Positions 17,521 through 25,717 of a stretch of DNA of 64,000 nt are shown here, in pieces. Source of the stretch: JAFIEN01 sp051859505 (GTDB lineage Bacteria > Pseudomonadota > Alphaproteobacteria > Rhodobacterales > Rhodobacteraceae); contig JBHYFN010000017.1 in the NCBI GenBank assembly GCA_051859505.1, positions 5,292 through 69,291 of the forward strand, in the 5' to 3' direction. The notes under the pieces were generated by a model that was not told the origin of the DNA, searched no databases, and saw only the letters and a program-made list of their open reading frames with translations. Position 1 is the stretch's first letter; every line of letters starts with the position of its first letter. The position numbers and the translations under genes were made by a program.

Positions 17521-17908
17521 CCTGTCTCTCCCTTTGGCGGGCTCCGCGCTCCGGCGATCGGCCCTCGGTTGCCTTCCGCTGCCGATCTCGACCAGCCTGC
17601 CCTCCGCTGCGCGCCCAAAAGCGACAGATCGCAGCCACAGTCTCCTCAAACCGGGCAAGCCCGCAGCCGGACCCGTCCTCGCCCGCCTGCAGCACGGCTC
17701 CACGCAACCATGACAGGACGCCGCTTCAGCCCCCCGGACCACAGGTCGCCGCGCCCCACCCTCGCCCCCCAAGTGCCTCGCGCCCCCCTGCCTCGCGCCC
17801 CCGCTTCTCGCCCCGTACCTGTCTCCCCCCCCTTCCGCCTCCCCCCTGCCGGATACCCCGCGCGCGGATCCGCGTGACCCGTTCCGTCGAACCTGCTATC
17901 GGCGGCGC
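17521..17908. other. 388-bp intergenic region, strongly C-rich on the plus strand
   Basis: No protein or RNA gene was recognised. The interval 17753-17847 is marked by many C-runs of four to eight bases on the plus strand (for example CCCCCCCC around 17825-17832). The minus strand therefore has repeated G-tracts able, in principle, to form G-quadruplexes. Promoters for the divergent flanking genes should lie here but no consensus boxes were evident. Confidence 0.5.
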
Positions 17909-18217
17909 ATGCAGCCCCTGCCCCCTGCCCTGGCACTTGCCGCCCTGATCCTGATCGCCGCCTGCGACGGCTCGCAGGGCTGGCCCGACCTGCCGGTGAC
18001 GACCGAGGCCAGGGCCGACGGCGCGTTTCCCGCACTTGTGCCCCTCGGCCCCCTGCTGGAAGGCGCAAGCGCCCTGCCCTCCACCCCCCCGACCGCAGAC
18101 CTGCCGGCCCGCCTGAACCGGCTGGCCCAGCGCGCCCAGGGCCTGCGCGGCCCGGTCCTTGCCCCGCCCGACCGCGCCCGGATCGAGGCCCGCGCCCGGG
18201 ATCTGCGCAGGCGCTAG
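17909..18217 (+). CDS. Small putative lipoprotein
   Basis: This 102-aa protein has a lipoprotein signal peptide ending ALILIAAC (lipobox Cys19) and a short mature part containing WPDLPVTTEARADGAFPALVPLGPLLE. It has an Ala/Pro-rich middle and a basic C-terminus. It is likely attached to a membrane on the periplasmic side. I do not recognise a functional family. It lies 151 bp upstream of hom in the same direction. Confidence 0.65.
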   Translation: MQPLPPALALAALILIAACDGSQGWPDLPVTTEARADGAFPALVPLGPLLEGASALPSTPPTADLPARLNRLAQRAQGLRGPVLAPPDRARIEARARDLRRR

Positions 18218-18368
18218 ACCGGCGCCGGCCCTGATGACCGCCCCGCCGGTGCAGGACGGCCGGTCAGGCGGCCGGGATCTGCCCTCCCGCCGGTCGGGGC
18301 GCTCCAGCTTGCCCTGCGGGGATGAACCGGCTAAGCCCCTGCAAAAGCCGCAAACCGGGACCAGACCG

Positions 18369-19655
18369 ATGACATCACCGCTTCGCCTTGGCATCGCCGG
18401 TCTGGGAACCGTGGGCGCGGGAGTCGTCGCGATCGTGCAGCGCCATGCCGATCTGATCGCCGCCCGCAGCGGGCGCCCGGTCACGATCAGCGCCGTCTCG
18501 GCCCGCAACCGCGACAAGGACCGGGGCGTGCCGCTTTCGGCCTATGACTGGGAAGAGAATCCCGTCGCCCTCGCCCGGCGGAAGGATATCGACGTCTTCG
18601 TGGAGCTGATGGGCGGGTCGGACGGCCCCGCCAGGGCCGCGACCGAAGCCGCCATCGCCGCCGGCAAGGATGTGGTCAGCGCCAACAAGGCACTGCTCGC
18701 GATCCACGGCCAGGCCCTCGCGCTGGCAGCAGAGGCCGCGGGGCGGCTGATCCGGTTCGAAGCGGCGGTGGCCGGCGGCATCCCGGTGATCAAGGCCCTG
18801 ACCGAGGGGCTTGCCGCCAACGAGGTGACGCGGGTGCTCGGCGTGATGAACGGCACCTGCAACTACATCCTGACGCGGATGGAGGATGCGGGCCTGAGCT
18901 ATGAAGAGGCCTTCGCCGAGGCCGACGGGCTCGGCTATCTCGAGGCCGATCCCCAGCTGGATGTGGGCGGGATAGATGCCGGGCACAAATTGTCGCTGCT
19001 CGCCGCCATCGCCTTCGGCACGGAGGTCGATTTCCCGGGGGTCGAGCTCGAGGGGATCGGCGCCGTGACGATCGAGGACATCCGCCAGGCCGCCGACATG
19101 GGCTACCGGATCAAGCTCCTGGGCGTGGCGCAGATGACGGGGCGGGGGCTCGAACAGCGGATGTCGCCCTGCCTCGTGCCGGCAAGCTCACCGCTGGGCC
19201 AGCTGCAGGGCGGAACCAACATGGTGGTGCTGGAAGGCGATCAGGCCGGTCAGATCGTGCTGCGCGGCGCCGGCGCCGGCGCCGGGCCCACGGCCAGTGC
19301 CGTGATGTCGGATGTGATCGACATCGCGCGCGGCTTCCGCCTGCCGGTCTTCGGACGCCCCGCGGCCGAGCTGAAGAAGGCGCGCACGGCACGGGCGGCG
19401 GTGCCCGCCCCCTATTACCTGCGCCTGCAACTTCTCGACAAACCCGGCGCCCTGGCCAAGATCGCCCGGGTTCTGGGCGACAACGGCATCTCGATCGACC
19501 GCATGCGGCAATATGGCCATGACGACACCACGGCCCCGGTCCTGATCGTCACCCACAAGACGACGCGTGGCGCGCTCGACGAGGCGCTGGTCGGCTTCGC
19601 TCAAACCGGCGTCGTGGCCGACGAACCCGTAGCAATCCGGATCGAATCGGTCTGA
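18369..19655 (+). CDS. hom: Homoserine dehydrogenase with ACT domain
   Basis: This 428-aa enzyme reduces aspartate semialdehyde to homoserine for methionine and threonine synthesis. The N-terminal Rossmann GIAGLGTVGAGVV, the catalytic region GVMNGTCNYILTRMED with EADPQLDVGGIDAGHKL, and a C-terminal ACT domain (YYLRLQLLDKPGALAKIARV) follow the family order. The ACT domain suggests feedback control by an amino acid, normally threonine. The ATG at 18369 places the start at the conserved SPLRLGIAG. Confidence 0.96.
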   Translation: MTSPLRLGIAGLGTVGAGVVAIVQRHADLIAARSGRPVTISAVSARNRDKDRGVPLSAYDWEENPVALARRKDIDVFVELMGGSDGPARAATEAAIAAGKDVVSANKALLAIHGQALALAAEAAGRLIRFEAAVAGGIPVIKALTEGLAANEVTRVLGVMNGTCNYILTRMEDAGLSYEEAFAEADGLGYLEADPQLDVGGIDAGHKLSLLAAIAFGTEVDFPGVELEGIGAVTIEDIRQAADMGYRIKLLGVAQMTGRGLEQRMSPCLVPASSPLGQLQGGTNMVVLEGDQAGQIVLRGAGAGAGPTASAVMSDVIDIARGFRLPVFGRPAAELKKARTARAAVPAPYYLRLQLLDKPGALAKIARVLGDNGISIDRMRQYGHDDTTAPVLIVTHKTTRGALDEALVGFAQTGVVADEPVAIRIESV

Positions 19656-19714
19656 CGCGATCAGAGCGCAGCGGGGTCTGAGCGGAGCGGCCGGCCCGCA
19701 GCCCCTCTCTGCTG

Positions 19715-19830
19715 CTTCTTTTGTTTGAAAATATCCCGGGGGGAGGCGCGGCACGCGCCCGGGGGGCAGAGCCCCCCGCAGGGTTTTCGACGAAAACCCT
19801 GAAGTCCAAGAAATTTCTGCGAAATTTCTT
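19715..19830 (+). repeat. Intergenic repeat element copy B plus two palindromes, between convergent hom and nikO
   Basis: CTTCTTTTGTTTGAAAATAT begins 59 bp after the hom stop and is followed by GC-rich arms ending CAGAGCCCCCC (19777). Two perfect palindromes follow: 19780-19800 (AGGGTTTTCG-A-CGAAAACCCT would be the full 21-bp unit) and 19808-19830 (arms AAGAAATTTC, loop TGC). The site lies between convergent genes and is likely to act at transcript 3' ends. Confidence 0.88.
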
Positions 19831-19853
19831 CCCCCCGGCCCGACCGGAACACC

Positions 19854-20606
19854 CTATCCCGACCGATGCCGATGCCCCGGCGGATCATGCGGCACGAGCG
19901 AATGGGGCACGTCCTGTCCGTGCCGCAGCATCAGGCCAGCGTCTCCCAGCACCGACCGCGCCGGGCCATCCGCACGCAGGCCCCCCTCGTCGATCAGGAT
20001 CACGCGCGGGCACAGCTCGAGGATCAGTTCCAGATCGTGACTGGCCACGATCATCGCCTCCGCCCGCCCCTGCAGAAGCGAGATCAGCCGGCGCCTGTTG
20101 CGCAGGTCAAGCGCCGCGCTGGGCTCGTCCAGCAGCATCAGCCGCGGCTCCATGACCAGCGCCCCGGCGATGGCCGCGCGCCGCTTTTCGCCGCCCGAGA
20201 GGTGATGCACCGGGCGCCCGCCCAGTCCGGTCAGGCCGCAGGCCTCCAGCGCGCCGCGCACCCGCTGCTGCAGCGCCGCCCCCGACAGACCAAGGTTGCG
20301 CGCGCCATAGGCCACATCCTCTTCGAGCGTCGGACAGAAGAGCTGATCCTCGGCCTGCTGGAACACGAGCGCGACATCGGGCCGAAAGCTTCCCGGCCTG
20401 CAAGGCTGATCTCCCACGATCACCTGCCCCGCCAGCGGCGCCAGCACACCGGCCAGCGTCAGGAAGAGGCTCGATTTCCCCGCCCCGTTCGGCCCCACCA
20501 GCCCGATCCTTTCGCCCGCGGCGAGGGTCAGGTCGATCCCCTGCAGGACGGGCGCCTGCCCCGGCCAGCCGACCGCCAGCCCCTGGGTCCGCAATGCGAG
20601 GCTCAC
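19854..20606 (-). CDS. nikO: ECF-type nickel transporter ATPase NikO (CbiO-like)
   Basis: This 250-aa single ABC ATPase has Walker A VGPNGAGKSSLFLTLAG, Q-loop VFQQAEDQLF, signature HLSGGEKRRAAIAGAL and Walker B LMLLDEPSAALD. Close similarity to CbiO/NikO is indicated by the FQQAEDQLFCPTLEEDVAYG block. The last ~20 residues are His/Pro-rich (VPHSLVPHDPPGHRHRSG), an unusual tail that might bind metal. It overlaps the permease gene by four bases. The nickel assignment rests on the operator upstream of the operon. Confidence 0.9.
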   Translation of the reverse strand: MSLALRTQGLAVGWPGQAPVLQGIDLTLAAGERIGLVGPNGAGKSSLFLTLAGVLAPLAGQVIVGDQPCRPGSFRPDVALVFQQAEDQLFCPTLEEDVAYGARNLGLSGAALQQRVRGALEACGLTGLGGRPVHHLSGGEKRRAAIAGALVMEPRLMLLDEPSAALDLRNRRRLISLLQGRAEAMIVASHDLELILELCPRVILIDEGGLRADGPARSVLGDAGLMLRHGQDVPHSLVPHDPPGHRHRSG

Positions 20607-21343
20607 AGGCTGTAGTCCAGGAGGGCGATGGCAAGGGCCAGGCAGATCGCCCCCAGAACGGCCAGGCGATCGGTCCGCGCCAATGCAGGCTGACCGGCAG
20701 CAAGGCCCGAGGCATGCCCGCGCAGGCGCATCGCGGCCCAGACCCGCTCGGACCGGGCCTGCGCGCGCAGCAGCGCCGCCGCCACGATCCGGCCATGATC
20801 GCCCAAAGCCGCCCCCAGCGCCCGCAGCCCCCTGCCCCGGCCGCCGCCCCTGAGCCGCCGGGCCAGGCGGGCGCGGGCCAGTTCCGCGCCAAGCTCGTCC
20901 AGATAGCGCAAGGTCAGAAGCGCCAGATCCGACATCAGCCGCGGCAGGCCCAGCCCGCTCAGGCCCCGCGCGATCTCGAGCGCGTCCCGGCCGTGAAACA
21001 GCGCCAGCGTCACCGTCACGATGGCCAACAGGCGCCCGCCGATCAGCACCCCCGCCGCCAGCCCCTCGGCCCGGATCGCGACGGGGCCTGCCTGCCAGAG
21101 GAGCGTTTCCCCCGCCACAAGCGGCAGGACCAGGACAAAGCCCAGGGCCAGAAGCGCCGCCCCCCGCAACCGGGGCAGCAGCGCCCGCCCCACCCCGGTC
21201 AGGATCACCACGCCTGCGGCCACCAGCGCCAGAACCGGCAGGAGCGTCACCTCGCGCACCGAGGCAAAGCCGAAGGCCAGCGCCAGCGCGATCAGGATCC
21301 GGGCGCGCAGATCCCGCGGCAGAAGGGCCGCGGGCTCAGCCAT
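20603..21343 (-). CDS. nikQ: ECF-type nickel transporter transmembrane protein NikQ (CbiQ-like)
   Basis: This is a 246-aa energising membrane protein with about five hydrophobic segments. It has two Ala-Arg-Gly-type cytoplasmic coupling motifs of the family (LARARLARRLRGGGRGRG and AMRLRGHASG). It would bridge the ATPase NikO and the substrate-specific NikM. ATG 21343 is preferred over an upstream TTG; it starts inside the end of nikM (overlap 8 bp). Confidence 0.88.
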   Translation of the reverse strand: MAEPAALLPRDLRARILIALALAFGFASVREVTLLPVLALVAAGVVILTGVGRALLPRLRGAALLALGFVLVLPLVAGETLLWQAGPVAIRAEGLAAGVLIGGRLLAIVTVTLALFHGRDALEIARGLSGLGLPRLMSDLALLTLRYLDELGAELARARLARRLRGGGRGRGLRALGAALGDHGRIVAAALLRAQARSERVWAAMRLRGHASGLAAGQPALARTDRLAVLGAICLALAIALLDYSL

Positions 21344-21959
21344 GCGGCACAAGCCCCGGCTCGATCCGGCGCAGAACCCGCAGGATCACCAGCACGACCA
21401 CCGCCTCGGCCAGAACCAGCGGCAGATGGGCCAGCACCAGCACGCCCAGCGCCGCCCGTTCGGCCGCGCGGTCGATCTCGACCGGCAGGCCCGCAAGCAG
21501 GATCACGGAAAAGATCGCCATCGCCGCGATCACCGCACCCCCTCCTGCCAGAAGGGCGGCAAGATCCGGCGCGCGCCGGCCCAGAAGGTGCCAGAGCCCC
21601 GCCGCCAGCAGCGCGGGCAGCCCCAGGATCAGCCCGTTCAGCCCCAAAGTCGTCAGCCCGCCATGGCCGAACAGCACCGCCTGCAGGAACAACCCCACAA
21701 GGATCGCGGGCATAGCGAACCAGCCCAGCATCACCCCCATCAACCCGGCCAGCATCAGGTGAACGCTGGTCGGCGGCACCGGGATCGCCACCAGAGAGGC
21801 CGCGAAAAAGACCGAGGTCATCATCGCCGCGCGCGGCACGGCGGCATTGGGATCGGGCAGCCGGCCAATGCGATGAAGCGCCAGCGCCGCAAGCCCACCC
21901 GAGGCGGCATAGCCGGCAAGCGCCAGGCCGACCGGAACGATGCCGTCAGGAAGATGCAT
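21336..21959 (-). CDS. nikM: Nickel/cobalt-specific ECF S-component NikM (CbiM-like)
   Basis: This 207-aa membrane protein begins with MHLPDGIV, the N-terminal MHxxDG metal-binding motif of CbiM/NikM. PPTSVHLMLAGLMGVMLGW and LLFGHGG-type segments (AVLFGHGGLTTLGLNG) supply the further conserved histidines. It has about six spans. It determines substrate selectivity; CbiM and NikM cannot be told apart from sequence alone here. The NikR-type operator argues for nickel. Confidence 0.9.
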   Translation of the reverse strand: MHLPDGIVPVGLALAGYAASGGLAALALHRIGRLPDPNAAVPRAAMMTSVFFAASLVAIPVPPTSVHLMLAGLMGVMLGWFAMPAILVGLFLQAVLFGHGGLTTLGLNGLILGLPALLAAGLWHLLGRRAPDLAALLAGGGAVIAAMAIFSVILLAGLPVEIDRAAERAALGVLVLAHLPLVLAEAVVVLVILRVLRRIEPGLVPHG

Positions 21960-22443
21960 CCGCCCCGCCTGTGCCTGTTGCCCTTTGCCCCGTCCCGCCG
22001 CCCCGCCGGAAAAATAGCGCCGTGCCCAGCGCCCCCCAGAGGACCAGCGCCACCATCACCCCCCGTTGCAGCCAGTGCGGGATCGCCGTGCCGGAGGTGA
22101 CGACCACCGCGCCCTGCGCGTCAGAGGCGCCGCGCTCGACATGGATCATCGCGCCGTGGCCCGCCTGCCGGACCTGCACCGTCCATGCGCCCAGGGGCTC
22201 GGCCGGCAGGACCAGATCGAACCGGCCCTCGGCATCGGTCTCGCCCCGCGCCCAGACGGTCGCGGGGTCGTCGGGCGCATAGATCATGACCTGCGCGCCC
22301 GCCATCGCCTCGCCCGTGTCATATTGGGCGGTGATCCGCACCGCCTCGACCGGCTCTGCGGCGATCAGCGCGGCATGCGCCGCCGCAATCTGCGGCGCAA
22401 GCACGAGGAGCAGAGCAAGCGCCGCCCTAGCGCGGGCTGACAT
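21946..22443 (-). CDS. nikL: NikL-like accessory protein with carboxypeptidase-regulatory-type domain
   Basis: This 165-aa protein has an N-terminal signal or anchor ending AQIAAAHA, a beta-sandwich region (AGAQVMIYAPDD, TDAEGRFDLVLP, WTVQVRQAGHGAMIHV), and one C-terminal span (WLQRGVMVALVLWGALGTALFF). This matches the NikL component found in nikKLMQO-type transporters, an extracytoplasmic helper of uncertain mechanism. Translation from ATG 22443 overlaps the nikK-like gene by 17 bp. Confidence 0.8.
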   Translation of the reverse strand: MSARARAALALLLVLAPQIAAAHAALIAAEPVEAVRITAQYDTGEAMAGAQVMIYAPDDPATVWARGETDAEGRFDLVLPAEPLGAWTVQVRQAGHGAMIHVERGASDAQGAVVVTSGTAIPHWLQRGVMVALVLWGALGTALFFRRGGGTGQRATGTGGADASS

Positions 22444-23155
22444 GGCAATGGCCCTCGCCGACATGGCCCAGATGCAGGTCGGCCAGCGTGAACATCGCCA
22501 TGGGGCCATGTTCGGCAAAGGCGTCGAAGCCAGGCGCATCGAGGTTCATCCCGTCATCTGCGGGCTTGTCGGCGCGGCCAAAGAGATGGTCCAGATGCAG
22601 CGTGATCTCGAGATCGCCGCCAGCATCCGCCGTCACAAAGCCCTTGCGTTCGTCGCCCTGATATTCGCCGCAGGCATGGAACACCGCGTCGGGCGTGGCA
22701 AGGGTGAAGGCGATTTCATCCCCGTCCCGCGTCGCCACACCCTCGAGCACCAGCGAAAAGCCCGCGAATTCCCCCTCTGTGGCCGGGACCAGCGCCCAGG
22801 AGAGCGCGTTGTAATGGCCCGCCTCGGCGGGAAGGGTGGCAAGGGCCACGCGGTCGTCCGCATCCGCCTCGACCAGATCGACGGTGAAGGGGCCGCCAAG
22901 GACCAGGGACGCTCCGGTGATCTCGGGGCCACCGGCCATGAAGGGCGGGTCGGTCTGCCAGGCCGTCACCTCGTCGAAGGTCGCGATGACGCGGGTGAAG
23001 CTCAGCGCCCAGCCATCCTTGGTGAGTTCGGGGGCGGTGAAGCCTTCGGTCGCCAGATCCTCGCCGCTGGCAAAGAGGGTCAGGCTTTCGGCGGTGGCGA
23101 AAGCGGGCAGGAGGGCCAGGAGCGTTGCGGCGGGAAGGCTGCGGCAGGTCTGCAT
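22427..23155 (-). CDS. Periplasmic His-rich component of the nickel transporter (NikK-position protein)
   Basis: This 242-aa exported protein (signal MQTCRSLPAATLLALLPAFATA) is the first gene of the operon. Residues ~185-240 carry many histidines (HLDHLF, AEHGPM, LHLGHVGEGHCH), suited to metal capture. It occupies the place of nikK, but I do not see the typical features of DUF4198-type NikK, so the identity is positional. ATG 23155 is chosen because a longer ATG start (23206) would lie within the NikR-type operator and place 17 charged residues before the signal peptide. Confidence 0.75.
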   Translation of the reverse strand: MQTCRSLPAATLLALLPAFATAESLTLFASGEDLATEGFTAPELTKDGWALSFTRVIATFDEVTAWQTDPPFMAGGPEITGASLVLGGPFTVDLVEADADDRVALATLPAEAGHYNALSWALVPATEGEFAGFSLVLEGVATRDGDEIAFTLATPDAVFHACGEYQGDERKGFVTADAGGDLEITLHLDHLFGRADKPADDGMNLDAPGFDAFAEHGPMAMFTLADLHLGHVGEGHCHVSPR

Positions 23156-23180
23156 GGTGGGGGGGCGTTTCCTTCGGGGT

Positions 23181-23208
23181 GTATGAATTTCTCGCTCGTT
23201 TTTCATAC
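23181..23208. promoter_or_regulatory. NikR-type operator GTATGA-N16-TCATAC
   Basis: GTATGA (23181-23186) and TCATAC (23203-23208) are separated by exactly 16 bp, a perfect match to the E. coli NikR palindrome. It overlaps the -10 of a candidate minus-strand promoter and lies 26 bp upstream of the first transporter gene. NikR with bound Ni2+ would repress import. No nikR gene is visible in the window. Confidence 0.8.
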
Positions 23209-23229
23209 GCTATGGCGGGGCGGGGTCAA
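23202..23229 (-). promoter_or_regulatory. Candidate promoter of the nickel transporter operon
   Basis: On the minus strand TTGACC (23229 to 23224) and TATGAA (23207 to 23202) are separated by 16 bp. The -10 is embedded in the right half of the NikR-type palindrome, so repressor binding would block RNA polymerase. Confidence 0.6.
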
Positions 23230-23340
23230 CCGATTCCGCCGGGCCGGGGCGCAGGGGTGGGACGACCCGGCGCAGGACGACCGGGGACGCCCGAAGACGG
23301 CGGGGAGCATCGCCCAATAAACAGGCAGATCACGGCCCGG

Positions 23341-23397
23341 ACTTTAGCGTGGTTAAAGTTTTCCTTGCGCGAATCGATTTCTTTAGCGTCACTAAAG
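23341..23397. promoter_or_regulatory. Two 17-bp palindromic operators upstream of the XRE-cupin regulator
   Basis: The sites CTTTAG-N5-TTAAAG (23342-23358) and CTTTAG-N5-CTAAAG (23381-23397) share geometry and sequence, with centres 39 bp apart. The first extends to ACTTTA/TAAAGT. They stand just before the regulator start (23412) and are good candidates for its own binding sites, controlling the 15-kb operon downstream. Confidence 0.65.
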
Positions 23398-23411
23398 CCA
23401 TCGGAGGGACG

Positions 23412-24047
23412 ATGACCGACAATCTGGACCGTGCAGAACAGGCCGACAGCGAACCGGGGCTCGGGGCGCGGCTTCGGGCCCGGCGCAAGGCGCTGGGGCT
23501 GACGATGCAGCAGGTGGCCGACAGCGCGGGCCTGACCATCGGCTTCATCAGCCAGATCGAACGCGGCATCGCCTCGCCTTCGCTGTCATCGCTGACAAAT
23601 GTGGCGCGGGTGCTGGACATGGACCCGGCCACGCTTTTCGCCCAGCCGCCCAGCCCCGGCGAGGTGACGACCGCCGGCACCCGGCCGGTCTATGGCCTCG
23701 ACCCCGCCAACATGACCTATGAACGGATCAGCGCCGCCTTTCCCGGCCACACCCTGCGCGCCGTGCTGATCCACGAGGCGCCGGGCCACCGGTCCGAGCC
23801 GATCCGGCACGAGGGGGAAGAGATCTTCTATGTCCTGCAGGGCGCGCTCACGGTCGAGATCGAGGGGCAGCGCCATGTTCTGGCGGCGGGCGATTCCATC
23901 CATTTCGCCTCGACCCGGGTGCATTCCAGCTGGAACCACACCGACACCCATACCTCCATCCTGCATGTCTGCACGATGGATGTCTTCGGCGACGGCACAC
24001 CGCCGCGCCATTCCGACGAAACAACCAACCACCAACGGGGAGAATGA
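23412..24047 (+). CDS. XRE-family transcriptional regulator with C-terminal cupin domain
   Basis: This 211-aa regulator has an N-terminal HTH_3 domain (ARLRARRKALGLTMQQVADS, recognition region SQIERGIASPSLSSL, residues ~20-75) and a C-terminal cupin (~115-190, RHEGEEIFYVLQGALTVEIEG and GDSIHFASTRVHSSWNH). Such proteins (PuuR/SutR type) sense small metabolites or amino-acid derivatives through the cupin. GGAGGGA precedes the ATG. The stop overlaps the next gene, so it is the first gene of the transporter/hydrolase operon and probably autoregulated. Confidence 0.9.
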   Translation: MTDNLDRAEQADSEPGLGARLRARRKALGLTMQQVADSAGLTIGFISQIERGIASPSLSSLTNVARVLDMDPATLFAQPPSPGEVTTAGTRPVYGLDPANMTYERISAAFPGHTLRAVLIHEAPGHRSEPIRHEGEEIFYVLQGALTVEIEGQRHVLAAGDSIHFASTRVHSSWNHTDTHTSILHVCTMDVFGDGTPPRHSDETTNHQRGE

Positions 24048-24049
24048 CC

Positions 24050-25639
24050 ATGACGAGACTGCTCAAGGGAACTGCCTCGGCCGCCGCGCTGGCGCTGATG
24101 CTGGCCGCCGCGCCCGCCACGGCGCAGAACGTGCTCCGGCTGGACGAGGTGCCGGTCGGCGAGCTTGATCCGGCGCTGGCGACGGATTACGCCGACTCGC
24201 TTCTCAGCTTCAATGTCTACGACACGCTTGTCCTGCCCGCGCAAGGCGGCCCCGGCCATGTGCCGCATCTGGCCACCGGGTGGGAGATCGACGGCGCCAG
24301 CTTCACCTTTACCCTGCGCGACGATGTGACCTTCCATTCCGGCAATCCCTTCACCGCCGAGGATGTGGTCTTTTCCATCGAGAGGATGCAGGCACTGGGT
24401 CAGGGCCTGTCCTTCCTTCTGACCTCGGTCGACAGTGTCGAGGCGCTGGACAGCCACACCGTCCGCATCACCCTGTCGGAACCCTATACGCCCTTCATCG
24501 CCTCGCTCGTGCGGGTGCCGATCGTCGACAAGGCCGCGGTGATGGAGAACCTTGCCGAAGGCGAGGGCGAGATGGGCGATTGGGGGACGGCTTACCTGAT
24601 GTCCACCGGCGCGGGCACCGGGGCCTACAGGGTCGTCAGCCACAACCCGCAGGAAGAAACCGTCATGGCGCTCAACCCCGACTATTTCGGGGAAGTGGCC
24701 GAGGGTGCGCCCTCCGAAGTGCGGCTGCGCTACGGCCTTGAGCCCGCCACCGTGCGCGCGCTGATCGCGCGGGGCGAGCATGACATCTCGTCCCAGTGGC
24801 TGCCGCCCGAGGTGATGGTGGCGCTGGCCGGCGAAGGGGCGCAGTTCTTCGAGGAATCGGGGACCGGGGCCTTCTACATCAAGCTCAACACCCAGAAGGC
24901 GCCGCTTGACGATGTGAACTGCCGCCTCGCCCTTGCATCGGCCTTCGACTACCAGACCGCCATCGCCATCACCCAGATCACCGAGGATGTGGCCGGCGGC
25001 GTGCCCGCGACCGGCGCGATCCCGGTGGGCATGTTCGGCGCCAACCCGCCCGAGATGGCACAGGCGCAGGACATGGAGGCGGCGATGGCCCATCTGGCCA
25101 ACTGCGCCCATGATCCGGCCGATTTCACGCTGGAAATCTCGTGGATCGCCGAAGTGGCCATCGAGGAACGTTTCGCGCTTCTGATGCAGCAGAACTTCTC
25201 GGCCCTTGGGTTCAACACGGAAATCGTGCGCGTGCCCTGGGTTCTTTTCACCGAGCGCGTGACGAGCGTCGAGACCACGCCCCATATCAGCCAGGTCTTT
25301 GTCACCGCCACCACGGGCGACCCGGATACGCTGCTTTACCCGATGTATCACTCCTCGGCCTCGGGGACGTGGCAATCGCCGGAGTATCTGGTGGATGAAG
25401 AGGTGGACCGCCTGCTTGAAGCCGGCCGCACCGCGCCGGACGAAGCGGGGCGGGAAGAGGCCTATGCCGCGCTGAACGCCCGCCTGATGGAGCTTGCGCC
25501 CACGATCTACGGCTTCGACCGCAATTCCGTCTTTGCCGCAAGCACCCGGGTTTCGGCCCCGGCGCTGTCCGACCCGGATCAGGCCTTCGGGTTGGACGGG
25601 ATGGGCTTTGCCTTCCGGCTGATGACCGTCTCGGAATGA
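24050..25639 (+). CDS. Peptide/opine-type ABC transporter substrate-binding protein
   Basis: This 529-aa periplasmic protein is of the SBP_bac_5 (DppA/OppA) family with signal peptide MTRLLKGTASAAALALMLAAAPATAQ. The conserved FTLRDDVTFHSGNPFTAEDVVFS block near residue 85 is diagnostic. It would bind a small peptide, modified amino acid or related amide for the permeases that follow. ATG 24050 is favoured over ATG 24044, because GGGGAGA sits at proper distance from 24050 only. Confidence 0.92.
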   Translation: MTRLLKGTASAAALALMLAAAPATAQNVLRLDEVPVGELDPALATDYADSLLSFNVYDTLVLPAQGGPGHVPHLATGWEIDGASFTFTLRDDVTFHSGNPFTAEDVVFSIERMQALGQGLSFLLTSVDSVEALDSHTVRITLSEPYTPFIASLVRVPIVDKAAVMENLAEGEGEMGDWGTAYLMSTGAGTGAYRVVSHNPQEETVMALNPDYFGEVAEGAPSEVRLRYGLEPATVRALIARGEHDISSQWLPPEVMVALAGEGAQFFEESGTGAFYIKLNTQKAPLDDVNCRLALASAFDYQTAIAITQITEDVAGGVPATGAIPVGMFGANPPEMAQAQDMEAAMAHLANCAHDPADFTLEISWIAEVAIEERFALLMQQNFSALGFNTEIVRVPWVLFTERVTSVETTPHISQVFVTATTGDPDTLLYPMYHSSASGTWQSPEYLVDEEVDRLLEAGRTAPDEAGREEAYAALNARLMELAPTIYGFDRNSVFAASTRVSAPALSDPDQAFGLDGMGFAFRLMTVSE

Positions 25640-25665
25640 CGTTTCGCGACTGAGTTCTCCCACCT

Positions 25666-25707
25666 GCCGGGGTTTTCGCCACTGGCGAGGCCCCGGCGCT
25701 TTTCTTC
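25666..25707 (+). terminator. Stem-loop between binding-protein and permease genes, probable attenuator
   Basis: GCCGGGG (25666-25672) pairs with CCCCGGC (25691-25697), with an inner CGCC/GGCG helix, followed by GCTTTTCTT. Partial terminators at this position are common in ABC operons and give high binding-protein to permease ratios. Confidence 0.6.
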
Positions 25708-25717
25708 GGGAACCAAG

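Noticed and set aside
18218..18368. hom leader as a SAM-II-like riboswitch (GATGAACCGGCTAAG and CAAACCGG segments)
   Set aside because: Only a weak CGGCT/AGCCG hairpin and CCGG repeats are present; the conserved SAM-II pseudoknot pattern could not be matched.
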